64,000 nt of DNA from assembly GCA_043228905.1 (NCBI GenBank), contig JBHGNT010000015.1:5270001-5334000 (forward strand), written 5' to 3'. The number at the start of each line of letters is the position of its first letter. The stretch's first letter is position 1. The notes beneath the pieces are model-generated. The model had not been told where the DNA came from and did no database searches. It worked only from the letters and a program-made list of their open reading frames with translations. The stretch is from Azolla caroliniana (taxonomy: Eukaryota; Polypodiophyta). The translations under genes and the position numbers were made by a program. Below are positions 1 through 11,473 of the stretch, in pieces.

Positions 1-404
1 TATAATTTTTCTAGGACATGCATCCCAAACAAAAGATTGCCATGCTTGTGCATTGATGCTTAGTAAGGTGAAATAACAACTTGCAACTAATAGACAATAG
101 ATTAATAAAAGAATGCATGCGCACCCATATAACTAATTTGTGGTTGGTAACATAAATTAACTCCCAATCTTTTGTTTTAAAGTCCATAAACCCCAAATGT
201 GTTGGTTATGGACAAGGTTTTGCCTAAAGCACATTGTTATTCACAAGTCTCCTCTTTGGATAGAGCAATTCTAAACCACACCAAAGTAAACTATCACAAA
301 AAAATCAACTTGGTTTCACACTAGCGTCCAACTATATTTAATAGTAAGGGTGGGCTACCACATTGGCTAATGAGGATGCTCAAAGAGGTTCGTATGCTTG
401 TAAT

Positions 405-1064
405 CATAGATTGACACATGCGTGATATTCATGATATTCTTCATGCGCAATATTCTCAATATTCGAGAATACGAAATGGCCCCAAGAATATTAAAAAACC
501 ATTCGTTTTGCAAAATAAATATAAAATATTTATTTATTTATTTAAATAAATTTATTTCACCAAAAAAAGAACAATTATTCATTAATAGATTATAGTGTCA
601 AGAGAGTTTATAAAACTTATTTTAATTAATCAATTAATTAATTACTTTTTAAAAAACGAATATTTTTATATTTATTATACAAATATGATTAATATAAACT
701 TTGATGATATGATTAGTTTGAAGTAGTATTTTTAATGTTAAAATAAAAATATACATAAATTTTGAGGGAATAAAAAGTGAGAAATTAATGAGCCTTTATT
801 TTATTTTATTTGTTTATTAAAAATAAAACGAATACTTATAACTTATAAGTTATACATTTATTATAAAAATTTAGTACTATCAAATCCCCAAGTCCCTCTT
901 TTATTATCCCTATTTATTGTCAAGTTCCTTTTTTTTATCCTAGAAATTAAAAAAGATAGAGTTTTTATTTTTTTGAGTTAAACGAATACTTGACCACCCA
1001 TTCATATTCGTATTCGTTTGCATTTAAATGGGAAACCCGACGAATGCGAATATGTCAATCTATG
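405..1064. mobile_element. hAT-like non-autonomous DNA transposon (copy 1)
   Basis: This 660-bp AT-rich element has no coding capacity. Its ends are inverted repeats: the left end begins CATAGATTGACACATG and the right end, read on the other strand, begins CATAGATTGACATATT. It is flanked by a perfect 8-bp direct repeat CTTGTAAT at 397-404 and 1065-1072. An 8-bp duplication with T at position 2 and A at position 7 is what hAT transposases leave, so mobilisation by a hAT transposase is inferred. The interior is AT-rich with runs of TTTATTTA. Two further pieces of the same family lie at 33988-34231 and 60413-60616. Confidence 0.85.
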
Positions 1065-1072
1065 CTTGTAAT

Positions 1073-1425
1073 CTACCAACATTAGTATAACATTGTTAAA
1101 TATTTAAGTTGTTGTCTATACATATGTTTTTTTTATATAAAAGATTTTCTTCAACAGTGTTAAGAATAAAACGCCCGAAGGCTACAACTTGAACCTAGTT
1201 ACCAAGGAGGTTATAACTTTTCCTATACAATGCTGTAAAATACAAGGATGTTTACATTTGTTGATATTCAAGAAAGAGTCCATGGAAGTCGATATTGCCA
1301 TTGAGGTTCTTGAGTTGACATTGTAAACAGGGGCACCTTTTTCCATAAGTGAAGAAGATTTTTCCTTTTCTTGTTCACAGTATCTAGGGAACCCTGCATA
1401 TTGTCATACTGGCCACAGACTACTG
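1073..1425. other. No gene recognised (possible LINE 3' untranslated region)
   Basis: No coding pattern is visible. It lies directly downstream, in minus-strand sense, of the LINE tail that ends at 1426, so part of it may be that element's 3' untranslated region. I see no clear poly-A or simple-repeat tail. Confidence 0.4.
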
Positions 1426-2808
1426 CTAGCAAGTTCTCCCATATCTCAAACAACACATCTGAGAGATGAATGCCTGGTTACATCGATATTTCCATAATGC
1501 CAATAATGTTATTGTGGTCACAATTTTCCAAATTTGGACAGATCGCACCTGCTTGCGAGGTTTTTGGAAGGGACTAACTAATATCAATCTTCTATTATGT
1601 ATTGTCATTGCCTCATGAACATCGTTTGCCTCATACAACATCAAGCCAGAGTGTAATACTCCCCACATCGCTGATCCCCATGAGAATAGGCAACCTATAT
1701 TGATTGTTAGGAATAAAGACATGACTTTCTTCCATACTTGTTGAGCAAAAGAACAAGGCCATAAGACATGCTTGCTAGTCTCTTGAGGTTCATGGCAAAA
1801 GCCACATTGCCGCAAATTGGGTGCTACATTCCCTTTCAATGAATGACCAACGGGTAGTGCCATATACACTAATAACCACCGAAAGAGAATAAATTTAGTT
1901 GGCCCCTTGAATGACCATATCCATTTCCTATAGGTTCTCAAATGCAAAGTGGAAACACCCCAATTGGTCCAATGTTTCTGAGTTGCTGGTATCATTACAT
2001 TCTGAGAGAGCTGTAATGATCTTCCAAGTTTGACTGAGTACTGAAAGAAGGGGACCTTTACGATCTTTTCCCCCAAGGAGTATGACCAAAGCCAACCCCC
2101 TGGATCCCATGTTAATCTTGCAACAAGATCTTTTGTGTATGGCCATAGGATATCACACATATGAGAAAATGATAGATAAGGATCAAGAATCCATTTCTTT
2201 CCAGTTTTAGCAACCACTCTAACTGGTGCACTTCGCAAGTCTTGTAGATAACTACAATCAAAGGTATAAGATTGCAATCTATTGTTGTCTAGGACCTCAA
2301 AATAAAAAATGCACCCATTAGGTGGAACACCTTTAACAGCCATTAATGTATCATTTGTGAAGCATCCAAACCATAGATGTTCTTGGCCAGGTTGGAAGGT
2401 TGTAAAAAACGAAGAATATGTTGCTGATAAGGTGGCCGTCATTATCTTGGCACCATGAACTGATTGTAGATGTACAAGTCGATCTTCTTGCGGCATTTGT
2501 TGAAAATGAGTCCAAGTTCTTAGAGATGCAGCTGGCCCATTATCCAATTTACCCCAAGCAAGGTGAGTACGCAGGCCCAATACTTTTCTTGCATTATCCC
2601 GAAATAGAGAATTGGCAAGCATAGGCTGATTAAGTAATGCATCCCAAGTAGAAGGTTTGTCCTATAGCAAAAATGATTTAATCACATCCCACGCTCTTAT
2701 GATTCCTAGCAAAAATCTATTGGATGCAAGATTCCTCCTTGGTGTTTTCATGTCATTCAAGAACAACCACTTTAGAGAGGGTGACCATGCTCCTCCTGTC
2801 TTAGGAGT
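1426..2808 (-). pseudogene. 5'-truncated LINE ORF2, C-terminal zinc-binding region
   Basis: A minus-strand reading frame of about 460 codons corresponds to the part of a plant LINE ORF2 that follows the reverse transcriptase. It is recognised from the zf-RVT pattern: an FRWLLVYMALPVG-like segment, then Cys-x2-Cys...His...Cys (CGFC at roughly 1800, HVLWPC at roughly 1765) followed by QVW. The frame is open from 2622 to 1426. It continues upstream to about 2808 through one in-frame TAG at 2662-2664, with coherent residues on both sides. Homology ends abruptly near 2808, so endonuclease and reverse transcriptase are missing, as expected of a 5'-truncated LINE insertion. It is not functional alone. 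Confidence 0.75.
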
Positions 2809-3394
2809 TAACTGCATTAACTATACATATGTTTTTATTTCTTGTTGAGTTTAAAAGCTAAAATATATGGGGATCCCTAACTTTCTATAATAGATATATG
2901 GACTTTCATATATAACATTGTGGTTCATGATTTTGTATAGAACTATCTAATGGGATCATACATCTACTTTATCTATGTACTAGTAACATTAAATAGGATT
3001 CGAGCTCGTGGTGGTATCATCCAAATTATATGAATATTGTAACAACCATAAAAATAATTTATGCTTATTTTAGCAATAGCTTTGAATGATAAAAAATTGA
3101 TAACTAATAAGCAAGTAGAAACCTCCTTTAAGCATGTACCAAACAAAGGAAGACTAAAGATTAAGGTTGTCCAAACAAAGAGATGACAACCTGTGAAAGA
3201 CAATAGCGATAAAAGTATGATAGTACTGTATACAAGGTAGTGCACAAGAATGCATGAGGGGTGAATGTATCACCATTAGAAATGGGGACAACTTTTGGAT
3301 GTATGTTATGCATATATGCCCAAAGTTTAGGAAGACCTCATGCATAATGGATGATTGTATATTGTGCATGAAAATCGGCGCCAACGTGGAGCTT
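2809..3394. other. No gene recognised
   Basis: AT-rich sequence between the LINE fragment and the target duplication of chromovirus E1. Only short unconvincing frames are present and no repeat ends were seen. Confidence 0.5.
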
Positions 3395-3399
3395 GTAAC

Positions 3400-3854
3400 T
3401 ATTATAGATCTTGGTACTAACGTAAGCTTAAGATAAGGATAATGAAAAGATAGATAGAAAGGAGAAAGAGAAAGAAGGGTACCGATCCACCCGACCACCC
3501 CCGAGCGAAGGGATCGAGACGGACTCGAGCCTCGATCGGCGTCCCATACCACCGCCGTGGCGTCGAGTCGTACCTGGTGCTGGCGCACTCGCTACAAGAG
3601 TTGACCCACCACACGAGCAGAGTCTCGATGTAGTCAAAAGATGATCAAATGAGGGTAGCTAGGCCTCTTATTTATAGCGAAACCCAAGGCCCCCAGGCAA
3701 GTTCACACTTGACCTAATGGGTTGTCTCAATCCCGAGGATTAAAAGTAATCCTCCCCTTCTTTACACTCTCATTTAACCCTCACACTTATCCACGTGTAT
3801 AGAATACTACGGTAAATTCTTACCACGGGATATTATATGGTCATGCTCGTAACA
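3400..3854 (-). repeat. E1 3' LTR
   Basis: 455-bp direct repeat of 9963-10417. In element sense it begins TGTTACGAGCATGACC and ends CTATAATA, so the termini are TG...TA rather than the usual TG...CA. The adjacent target duplication GTAAC fixes the outer boundary. Confidence 0.95.
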
Positions 3855-5133
3855 TACTCCCCCTCTTTAAAACATTGCACTCTTGCAATGGAAAGTTAGG
3901 GAAGTTAGTTCTAAGAGTATTTTCGCGTTCCCATGTGGCATCTTTTATTGATTTATCCATCCATTTTATTTTGAATTCTCGGATTTCTTTAGTACGTAAT
4001 TTTTTTGTTTTAACATCGAGAATTCTTTCTGGTACATGTGGTTTAGAAGATAATTCTTCAGAAGTAACCAGAGTTTCAGTCGTAACTGTATTGTCGCAAG
4101 AACCTAGAAGTTCTTTTAGACGACTCACATGAAAGACTGGATGAATTCCGACACCATCGGGAAGAGCGAGACGATAGGCTGATGACCCAATGCGTTTGAG
4201 GACTATAAAAGGTCCACAAAACCGTGGGGCTAACTTAGCGCACTTACCCGTAGACAATGTCTTAGAATTGTGAGGTACACGTAAAAATACCTTCTGTCCA
4301 GGGTTGAATACACGAGGTTGCCTATGATGATCGGCATAAAAACGCGCTCTATCTTGAGCTGTTTTTATATTATCTCGTGCAATATGCAACATATCTTGCA
4401 TATCCCGAAGAAAGTTTTGCGTACTTCGCAACTCATCATGATGTATATTAACATCAATCGGGGCTCGTGGCTGAAAACCATACATCAACATAAAAGGACT
4501 ATATCCCGTTGACGTATGCTTGGAGCTGTTATAAGCAAACTCCAAAATTGGGAGATAACGTTCCCATTTTGTTGGTTTTGCACCAACGTATGCTCGAAGC
4601 ATGTCCTCAATAATTTGATTTACTCGTTCTGTCTGTCCATCGGATTGAGGATGATCCGTGGAGCTCATGCTCAACGTAGTTTCTAACTTCTTAAAGACTT
4701 GTGTCCAGAAGTCACTAGTAAACTTTGGATCTCGATCACTCACGATATCCATCGGTAACCCATAAAAACGAAACAATTCGTCAACAAATTGGTAAGCCAA
4801 TTCAGGAGCTGTTACCGTGGTTTTAGTAGCAATAAATCTGGCCATTTTAGTTAGTCGATCAACGACAACCCAGATGGCATCATGACCTTTTTGGGTGCGA
4901 GGAAGGCTAACAATAAAATCCATGGATATACTTTCCCACTTATTATTGGGAATGTCCAAGGGATGTAAAAGTCCTGCGGCTTTAAGTCGCTCGACTTTGT
5001 TAACCTGACACTGGTGACATTTAGTCACATAGCTATGTATGTCAGGACGCATCTTAGGCCAATAAAATTGAGTGGAGATGAGAACGAGTGTACGATGTAT
5101 TCCAGGGTGCCCTGCTGAGGGTGCATCATGGCA
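3841..5133 (-). pseudogene. E1 integrase with C-terminal chromodomain
   Basis: Third part of the E1 polyprotein, in the same frame as the RT part but separated from it by an in-frame TAA at 5134-5136. The zinc-binding HHCC module (CHDAPSAGHPG, then CHQCQ) is followed by the catalytic core with Asp in SMDFIV, Asp in VSDRDPKF and Glu in DGQTERVNQ. The C terminus has a chromodomain-like segment (VPERILDVKTKK...FKIKWMDK...ATWE) encoded at about 3900-4045, which places E1 among chromoviruses. Chromodomains can direct integration to particular chromatin. The frame continues through the polypurine tract and stops at 3841-3843, about 14 bp inside the 3' LTR. Confidence 0.92.
3855..3870 (-). promoter_or_regulatory. 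E1 polypurine tract
   Basis: In element sense the sequence TTAAAGAGGGGGAGTA directly abuts the 3' LTR. It fits the plus-strand primer of an LTR retrotransposon. The pol frame runs through it. Confidence 0.85.
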
Positions 5134-7086
5134 TTAAAAAAGAATCCTCTTTTTGACCTCGGGTAAATCTGGAACACAAACCTTCCCATTACGGTAGAGC
5201 AAACCGTTAGCAATGTGGAAGTATTCCTTCAAGGATGTGGTGGTGTCTGTTCCAGACTCAACTCTAGCCCAGTATTTTGCGAAATAACTGTCATCAGGAT
5301 ACTTTCCTCGAAGGTGATCATAAAGATCTGATGATATTTCAGTGAAGCTAAGCGTGTTAACTTCACGGATGCGACTTAGTGCATCAGCGACAATGTTCAT
5401 GGAACCTTTACGATATCGTATGGAAAAATCAAAGTCCTGGATGAGATCAGCCCATCGTGCCTTACGACCTTTCAGGTCTTGTTGGTCACAAAAATATTTC
5501 AAGGACTCGTGGTCCGTAGTTACCACAAAGTGATTTCCATAAAGATAATGGCGCCATGTTTTGAGCGCATGTATAACTGCAAATAATTCCTTTTCTTGAA
5601 CGGTATACCGACATTGAGCAGAATCAAGTTTCTTACTCTCGAATGCTATTGGTTTACCATCTTGATACAAGACAACACCTATAGCATAATCGCTTGCATC
5701 GGTTTCAACCTCAAAAGGTTTTGAAGGATCAGGTAAAAGAAGTGAAGGAGCCTTGCAAACCAGGTCCTTGAGTTCCTTAAATGCAAGGTCTAGTGTAGCA
5801 TTCCACACAATAGGTTTTGTAGACTTACGCGTTTGACCTTTTAAAAGATCAGTAAACGGCATCGTCAATTGGGAGTAATTACGAAGAGACTTTCGCAAAA
5901 ACCCCACAAAACCAAGGAATGATCGAACTTCTCGAATATTCCGAAGAGTGGGCCAAAGCTTGATTTTCTCAATGCGAGAAGGATCAATTTCAACTCCTCG
6001 TTCGGTTATGAGATGTCCTAGATAAGTAATTGATTTCTTGAAGAACTCACATTTTGAGATCTTTGCATAAAACTGTTTGTCACGCAATGTTTGTAAAACA
6101 AAGCGGACATGTCTAGCATGTTCTTGTAATGTACGGCTATAAACTAAAATATCATCCAAGAAAATAACGACAAATTTTCCAAGTTGTTCTCGGAAAATGT
6201 CATTCATTTCTTGTTGAAAAGTAGTCGGAGCATTGGTCAAACCAAAAGGCATAACCAAAAACTCGTAATGGCCATAGCGCGTACGAAATGCCGTTTTAGG
6301 AACATCGTCCTCACTTATTCGTATTTGATGGTAGCCAGTACGGAGATCAAGTTTCGTAAAATACCGAGCTCCCTGGAGACGGTCAATTAGATCGTCAGCC
6401 CGGGGCAATGGATACGAATTCTTGATCGTCACTTTATTCAAGCGTCGGTAATTAATACACATACGCCATGTGCCCTCTTTCTTTTTAACCAAGAGAACTG
6501 GTGCACCCCATGGAGATTTACTATAACGTATATAACCCATTCGTAAATAGTCCTTGAGTTGCTTAGATACCTCATCTTCTTCGGATCGACTTAAGCGATA
6601 CGGAGGTATACTTATTGGTGCAACACCAGGTACAATATCTATACGATGGTCTATATTACGTTTAGGAGGTAACCCATCAGGTAGTTCACTTGGAAAAACA
6701 TCATGAAAATCATTTAAGATTTCATCAAGTTGTTGTTTTTCAAAATATGTTAATTGAATCGGGACATTATCGATATTGTAAACGTGAATGTCCGGATCAA
6801 GTACACAATAAAATAACGTAGAACAAGACAACTCGGATATTGATGGACACGAGGAAACAATCGAGAGGGATTGTTTTTTTACACATTGAATAAAATGCGT
6901 ACAATCGTTCAGTACAAAAGAAATGGAATGACGAACCCAATCAATAAATAAAGAAGAGTTTTTATTATAAAACCAGGGATAACCCAGTATTACATCGGTG
7001 GTACAAAGATTCATTACATGGAAGTCTACTTCCTCTATATAAGTATCAATAGAAATTCCTAATGAATGAATCGCCCCGTTGATGTA
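5134..7086 (-). pseudogene. E1 protease end, reverse transcriptase and RNase H
   Basis: This frame continues from the Gag-protease frame past an in-frame TAA at 7087-7089. It opens with the rest of the retropepsin ([11 protein letters not shown], the distal hydrophobic motif). The reverse transcriptase follows: [43 protein letters not shown] and the catalytic FLDDILVYS near 6150. RNase H follows with [11 protein letters not shown] and TTDHESL. The frame ends at TAA 5134-5136, after which integrase resumes in the same frame, so two point mutations rather than frameshifts break the polyprotein. All catalytic Asp residues that I can see are kept. Confidence 0.92.
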
Positions 7087-8274
7087 TTATACTCTTCCAT
7101 CAGCCAAGTGCACCGTGTAGGTGTGATCACTTACGGTGGGTTGGATTCCCCATATCTGAACCAAACGATCATTCACAAAATTGTGTGAGCTTCCCGAATC
7201 AAATAAAAACTGTACGGGAGATCCATTGATATACCCGTTTGCACGTAGTAAATCATTGGGACCCAATACATAGTGAGGGAAAGAACATTGACAATTACTT
7301 AAATGATGTGTATAGACCTGAAGGACATTAGGAATCTGACCTTTATGGTCTGCAGCTTTAGCTTTGTTGTCGTGCTCTTTCCGTTGGAGCTTTCGACATT
7401 GATCTTTTGTATGACCCTTCTTTTTGCAGAATACACAAAAAGGATGTTGTCGCTTACAATCGCGATCCAGGAATTCGTTGGGTGTCTTGCGTTTCCCAAC
7501 AAATTGCGACTGCTTAGTCCCGGGCGCTTCGTTGGGTTTGTTATGGTCCTTCTTCGAAGTGCGTTGATAGCGAAGAACTATTTCAACGGCCTCTTCGAAG
7601 GATTTTGGATCCTTATCGTGCACTATCCAGTGATAGTCCGAATTGGGGATGCCATTGACAGAACAAGCTATCAACCAATTGTCCCCTTCTAGACCCGATT
7701 TTTGGATTTGGGTTCTAGCATGGTGAACATAGTCTTCTAGCGAGGAAAATTTCCTGCTAGAGAGGTTCATTAAAGCTTGTGCTGCCTCGGTTCGAGAGGG
7801 AGGTTGCAGAAATTGGCCCTTAAAAACCGTGACAAAATCTGTCCAGGTATCGGGCAATTTCCCCATAGTACGGAGGCCACGCCACCAGGTGGCGGCCTTA
7901 CCCCCGAGTTCTCGGCCGACATATGCAATCTTCGTACTATCTGGCGTGGGATAGAGCTCAAAATGAGACTCCCATCGTCCCAGCCATGTGCAGATTGCTT
8001 CTTCGGTTCTTTCCTTTTTGTCTCCGGTAAATGGCTTAACGACAAATGATGGTTCACCTTGTCGCTCATCAGGTCTATTAGTCTCACGTTGTAGACTAAT
8101 GACACGTGCCTCAAGAGCACTTTGAGATTGCCGAAGTTCGGTCATCTGTTGAGCGGTGAAACTAAGGTATTGGGTTATTTGTGCCAAATACATCTCAGTG
8201 GACATTTGTCCAGGAGGATTCCCTTGAGTTCCTTCCGCTTGAGCGGATGACATCGGGTCGTTAATTTGAGCCAT
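7087..8274 (-). CDS. gag: E1 Gag and N-terminal protease
   Basis: 395 codons from the ATG at 8274. The N-terminal third is Gln/Met rich and predicted helical. The middle matches a retrotransposon Gag core (ICTWLGRWESHFELYP, then AATWWRGLR). A CCHC zinc knuckle, CVFCKKKGHTKDQC, sits at residues 280-293 and would bind genomic RNA. The retropepsin starts near residue 350 with the active-site triad DSG at 359-361 (FLFDSGSSHNF). The frame stops at 7087 before the protease is complete, but the next part lies in the same frame. The start is supported by being the first ATG after the leader. Confidence 0.9.
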   Translation of the reverse strand: MAQINDPMSSAQAEGTQGNPPGQMSTEMYLAQITQYLSFTAQQMTELRQSQSALEARVISLQRETNRPDERQGEPSFVVKPFTGDKKERTEEAICTWLGRWESHFELYPTPDSTKIAYVGRELGGKAATWWRGLRTMGKLPDTWTDFVTVFKGQFLQPPSRTEAAQALMNLSSRKFSSLEDYVHHARTQIQKSGLEGDNWLIACSVNGIPNSDYHWIVHDKDPKSFEEAVEIVLRYQRTSKKDHNKPNEAPGTKQSQFVGKRKTPNEFLDRDCKRQHPFCVFCKKKGHTKDQCRKLQRKEHDNKAKAADHKGQIPNVLQVYTHHLSNCQCSFPHYVLGPNDLLRANGYINGSPVQFLFDSGSSHNFVNDRLVQIWGIQPTVSDHTYTVHLADGRV

Positions 8275-9948
8275 TAAAGATTATTTCTGGAAAAGAAATA
8301 GGATAAGGTCAGAGATATAGTCATAACATCATGTCGTGATGTAAACATATCATGGGCGAGCATTAATCGATATCATTATCTCACGTCAATACCCCTCTAG
8401 ACGTATGAGATGAGGTTCAAGATCAGGTTACTATGGTAACACAAAGGTGTTTTAAAAACCATGGGGGTGACAAATAAATGTCTTTCCCTGATCTCTATAT
8501 CAATTTTTTCATGGTGGCTCCCCGAGGCTCAACCATGTATGTTCGCGTCATGAATAGTTTATACACGAAAAAAAATGTTAACAATAAACTATGTTTCGGT
8601 GCCCACATAAGTGGTTTCGGCTCTTTAAGTCCTATTACGAGGACCCCGAGGTGCACTTAGACCTTAAGTCTAAACATGTGTTATAGTCATATGTATCAAG
8701 GATGTTGTATGGTCTTGGTCATATTTGAACTCGAGACCTCGAGAACAAATACATTAAACACTTGAGCCAACCAAGTAAGTTGCTCTTCTCGAATGCTTAA
8801 TGTTTGATGCGTATAAGAGATATGCGAGGCAATTGATCATATATGTTTTTTTAAAAGAACATATATGTCAAGGTCCTTATTTCGCCCTCATTTACCAAAA
8901 CTATGTTGATACGTTACCTAACCTCAAGTCTCGTAATTACGATGGCATATGCCAAAGGGCAACCTAATGGTCAAGCCAAATGAGCCCTCGTTTCGTAGTA
9001 GGCTCACGTGGGCCATCACATGGTCACGTCATTACGAATGCCTCTCGTAAGAACGAGCTCATGGTGGCATCGTATCCATGTAACGAGGGGGGGATGTTGG
9101 ATACGTGCGTCATTGGAGCGACCTCACTTGAAGTGGGTCAAGCCCTACGTACTCAACATCATTTTGGCTATTCGCGTTTCTTTACGTAACGAAATCGAGG
9201 TCGTCAACGGGGTTATCAACAATAAAAAAATGTTGAAAAAGGGATGGTGACAACGCCATTCTCACAAAAATGTGAGGACGGCCACCAACATCCTTTTCCC
9301 GACAAGGACAACTTTCGATATAATCACGTAATAACGAATATACACATATGTTTACTTATCACATATATACGATCAAATACGTATATATGTGACCACATAT
9401 GCCTATATTAAACATATCGTTATATTAAATAGCCACAAATGATGTGATCGAGATACATAATCGAGGTATATACCTCTACGCACATGAAACATCCACAAAT
9501 AAGAGATCATCGTAATACGCAATGGAGGTATTGACCTCTTACGCATACGAGACCAAACGCATATCGTTTACAACAAATCAAGGTATTAAACTCATACGCA
9601 AACGTAACATATGTTCGTGAACGTAATACGTAATTGAGGTATTAACCTCGTACGCATACGACACTCATCACATATTATTAATATGTCAAACGAGGTATTG
9701 ACCTCGTGCACATATGTAAACGTTTTAGATAATCAATTAAAGACCACTACAACATCATTGACTTAATGAAAAAAATTACATATAAACTAAACACATGATT
9801 AGATGGGAGAAGAGAGAATAGAAAGAAAAATTATGGAAAGAGTTACCGAAGTTCTTTGTTGATCGTTGTCTGGATCAAGGCCAACCGCACAACGATCGAT
9901 CAGCATCAATCAAAAGACAAATGAAAAACAAAGAAACATTAGTACAAA
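8275..9948 (-). other. E1 untranslated leader, 1.67 kb
   Basis: Lies between the primer site and the gag ATG with no frame of meaningful length. It presumably contains packaging and dimerisation signals. It includes short inverted repeats, for example ATAGTTTAT near 8555 pairing with ATAAACTAT near 8585, and the iterated palindromes at 9463-9705. Confidence 0.7.
9463..9705. repeat. Five iterated GAGGTAT-TxACCTC palindromes in the E1 leader
   Basis: Copies start at 9463, 9525, 9580 (degenerate), 9636 and 9692, a spacing of 55-62 bp. The core is gaggtattgacctc, whose ends GAGGT and ACCTC are complementary. Several copies are followed by TACGCATA-like sequence. They lie about 240-490 bp downstream of the primer site in element sense. 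Confidence 0.8.
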
Positions 9949-9960
9949 GCTCTGATACCA
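9949..9960 (-). promoter_or_regulatory. E1 primer binding site (initiator tRNA-Met)
   Basis: In element sense TGGTATCAGAGC lies 2 bp inside the 5' LTR. It is complementary to the 3' end of plant initiator tRNA-Met. Confidence 0.92.
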
Positions 9961-9962
9961 AA

Positions 9963-10417
9963 TATTATAGATCTTGGTACTAACGTAAGCTTAAGATAAG
10001 GATAATGAAAAGATAGATAGAAAGGAGAAAGAGAAAGAAGGGTGCCGATCCACCCGACCACCCCCGAGCGAAGGGATCGAGACGGACTCGAGCCTCGATC
10101 GGCGTCCCATACCACCGCCGTGGCGTCGAGTCGTACCTGGTGCTGGCGCGCTCGCTACAAGAGTTGACCCACCACACGAGCAGAGTCTCGATGTAGTCAA
10201 AAGATGATCAAATGAGGGTAGCTAGGCCTCTTATTTATAGCGAAACCCAAGGCCCCCAGGCAAGTTCACACTTGACCTAATGGGTTGTCTCAATCCCGAG
10301 GATTAAAAGTAATCCTCCCCTTCTTTACACTCTCATTTAACCCTCACACTTATCCACGTGTATAGAATACTACAGTAAATTCTTACCACGGGATATTATA
10401 TGGTCATGCCCGTAACA
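9963..10417 (-). repeat. E1 5' LTR
   Basis: 455-bp copy of the 3' LTR. Begins TGTTACGGGCATGACC in element sense, ends CTATAATA, and is flanked outside by GTAAC at 10418-10422. The short frames inside it are not genes. Confidence 0.95.
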
Positions 10418-10422
10418 GTAAC

Positions 10423-11033
10423 GATTGCCACATGGATGTGTTTTTTTAATGTATATGAACCTCACAATACACTCAAAGAGATCTTTATAAACGAAAGAAA
10501 TGCCCTTCCTCTTCATCCATCACCCATCAATCTCATCTAAAGTCTATTCACTATGTTCTTCGTCGCAAGATCATGGGTTGCCTCGATATATTCATAATGG
10601 TGTTAGTCTTCTGGGAGTTTTTTTTTTCTTTGCTACTCAATCTAGTTCCCTTCTTACTTTTACGCACAATATATATACGAAACAATGTCAAAAGACCACA
10701 AAATTTTAGAAATTTTGTAGAAAACTAAAATACTTCCATAACATTGATTATCCAACACATTTGAAATTTCTATCAACATTTTAATGAAGCAAGGCATCTC
10801 ATTAGACTTTAGTGGTGATATGTTGTGTGATGATGGTTCCTTAAAATCACATTGCTATTGGTCTAGAATGGAATTCTAATTGAAAGGATAACTTGTGAAA
10901 ACTAAGCAAACACTAAGGTTTCCAACTCAAATCAATATGTCCATCGTAAGACTTTTTCCAAATTGTTGCACATTCCATTAAAGTGTACCCCCAAGTATAT
11001 ATACATACAGACACACAATAGGAGTATGTTGTT
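10423..11033. other. No gene recognised
   Basis: AT-rich sequence right of the E1 target duplication. No coding pattern or repeat end was recognised. Confidence 0.5.
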
Positions 11034-11330
11034 TTCTCTTGGTGTTAATGCATTATTAATACATACCCCATTATATGAGGATATTTTGGATGTCCAAAGT
11101 CAATTTCAAGTCATTATTTCTCAATCAAAATGTCAAAACTATTGTTATGCTAAGATGTAGTACTTGGGGATAGGCTTATAGAATATCGATGTCAAAATCA
11201 TTTGTTTTTTTAAGAAATATGTTCTTCCTATGCTTGATCTAATATGGTATACGTGAAGCAAGGGAATGAATTTATAGTGAATCCAATTGCAACAATTACT
11301 TTAAATACGTGAACCAAGGGAATGAATTTA
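11034..11330 (+). pseudogene. Degenerate LINE ORF2 fragment
   Basis: About 300 bp match the interior of the intact-looking LINE ORF2 at roughly 14260-14520. The translated segment ALLIHTPLYEDILDVQSQ matches ALLIHTPLDEELLDIQSQ there. The fragment has stops (TAG at 11158-11160) and a short internal duplication: a 25-bp stretch starting ACGTGAAGCAAGGG near 11250 recurs near 11308. It is a decayed partial copy just upstream of the complete LINE. Confidence 0.75.
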
Positions 11331-11447
11331 TGTGCTCAGTACTTTGAAGTGTTTCTTGAACTGTAATTGTTTATGACTGTAAAGAATCGATGGTGATTCT
11401 TGTGTAGCGGAATAGACTAGAGATATGTGTTGTGAGTGTGTGTGTAT

Positions 11448-11473
11448 GAGAGAGAGAGAGAGAGAGAGAGAGG
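11448..11473. repeat. (GA)n microsatellite
   Basis: About 13 GA units following a GT-rich stretch, in the 5' untranslated region of the LINE. Confidence 0.9.

Larger units (their letters stand above)
3400..10417 (-). mobile_element. Chromovirus E1 (Ty3/gypsy), full-length 7.0 kb
   Basis: A complete minus-strand LTR retrotransposon. Its order is 5' LTR 9963-10417, primer site 9949-9960, long leader, gag-protease, reverse transcriptase, RNase H, integrase with chromodomain, polypurine tract and 3' LTR 3400-3854. It is flanked by the 5-bp duplication GTAAC at 3395-3399 and 10418-10422. Both LTRs are 455 bp. By eye I find about four differences (near 3481, 3586, 3811 and 3846), roughly 99% identity, which suggests a recent insertion. 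Gag and Pol occupy one continuous frame (8274 down to 3841) with only two in-frame stops, so this copy is probably non-autonomous now. Confidence 0.95.
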
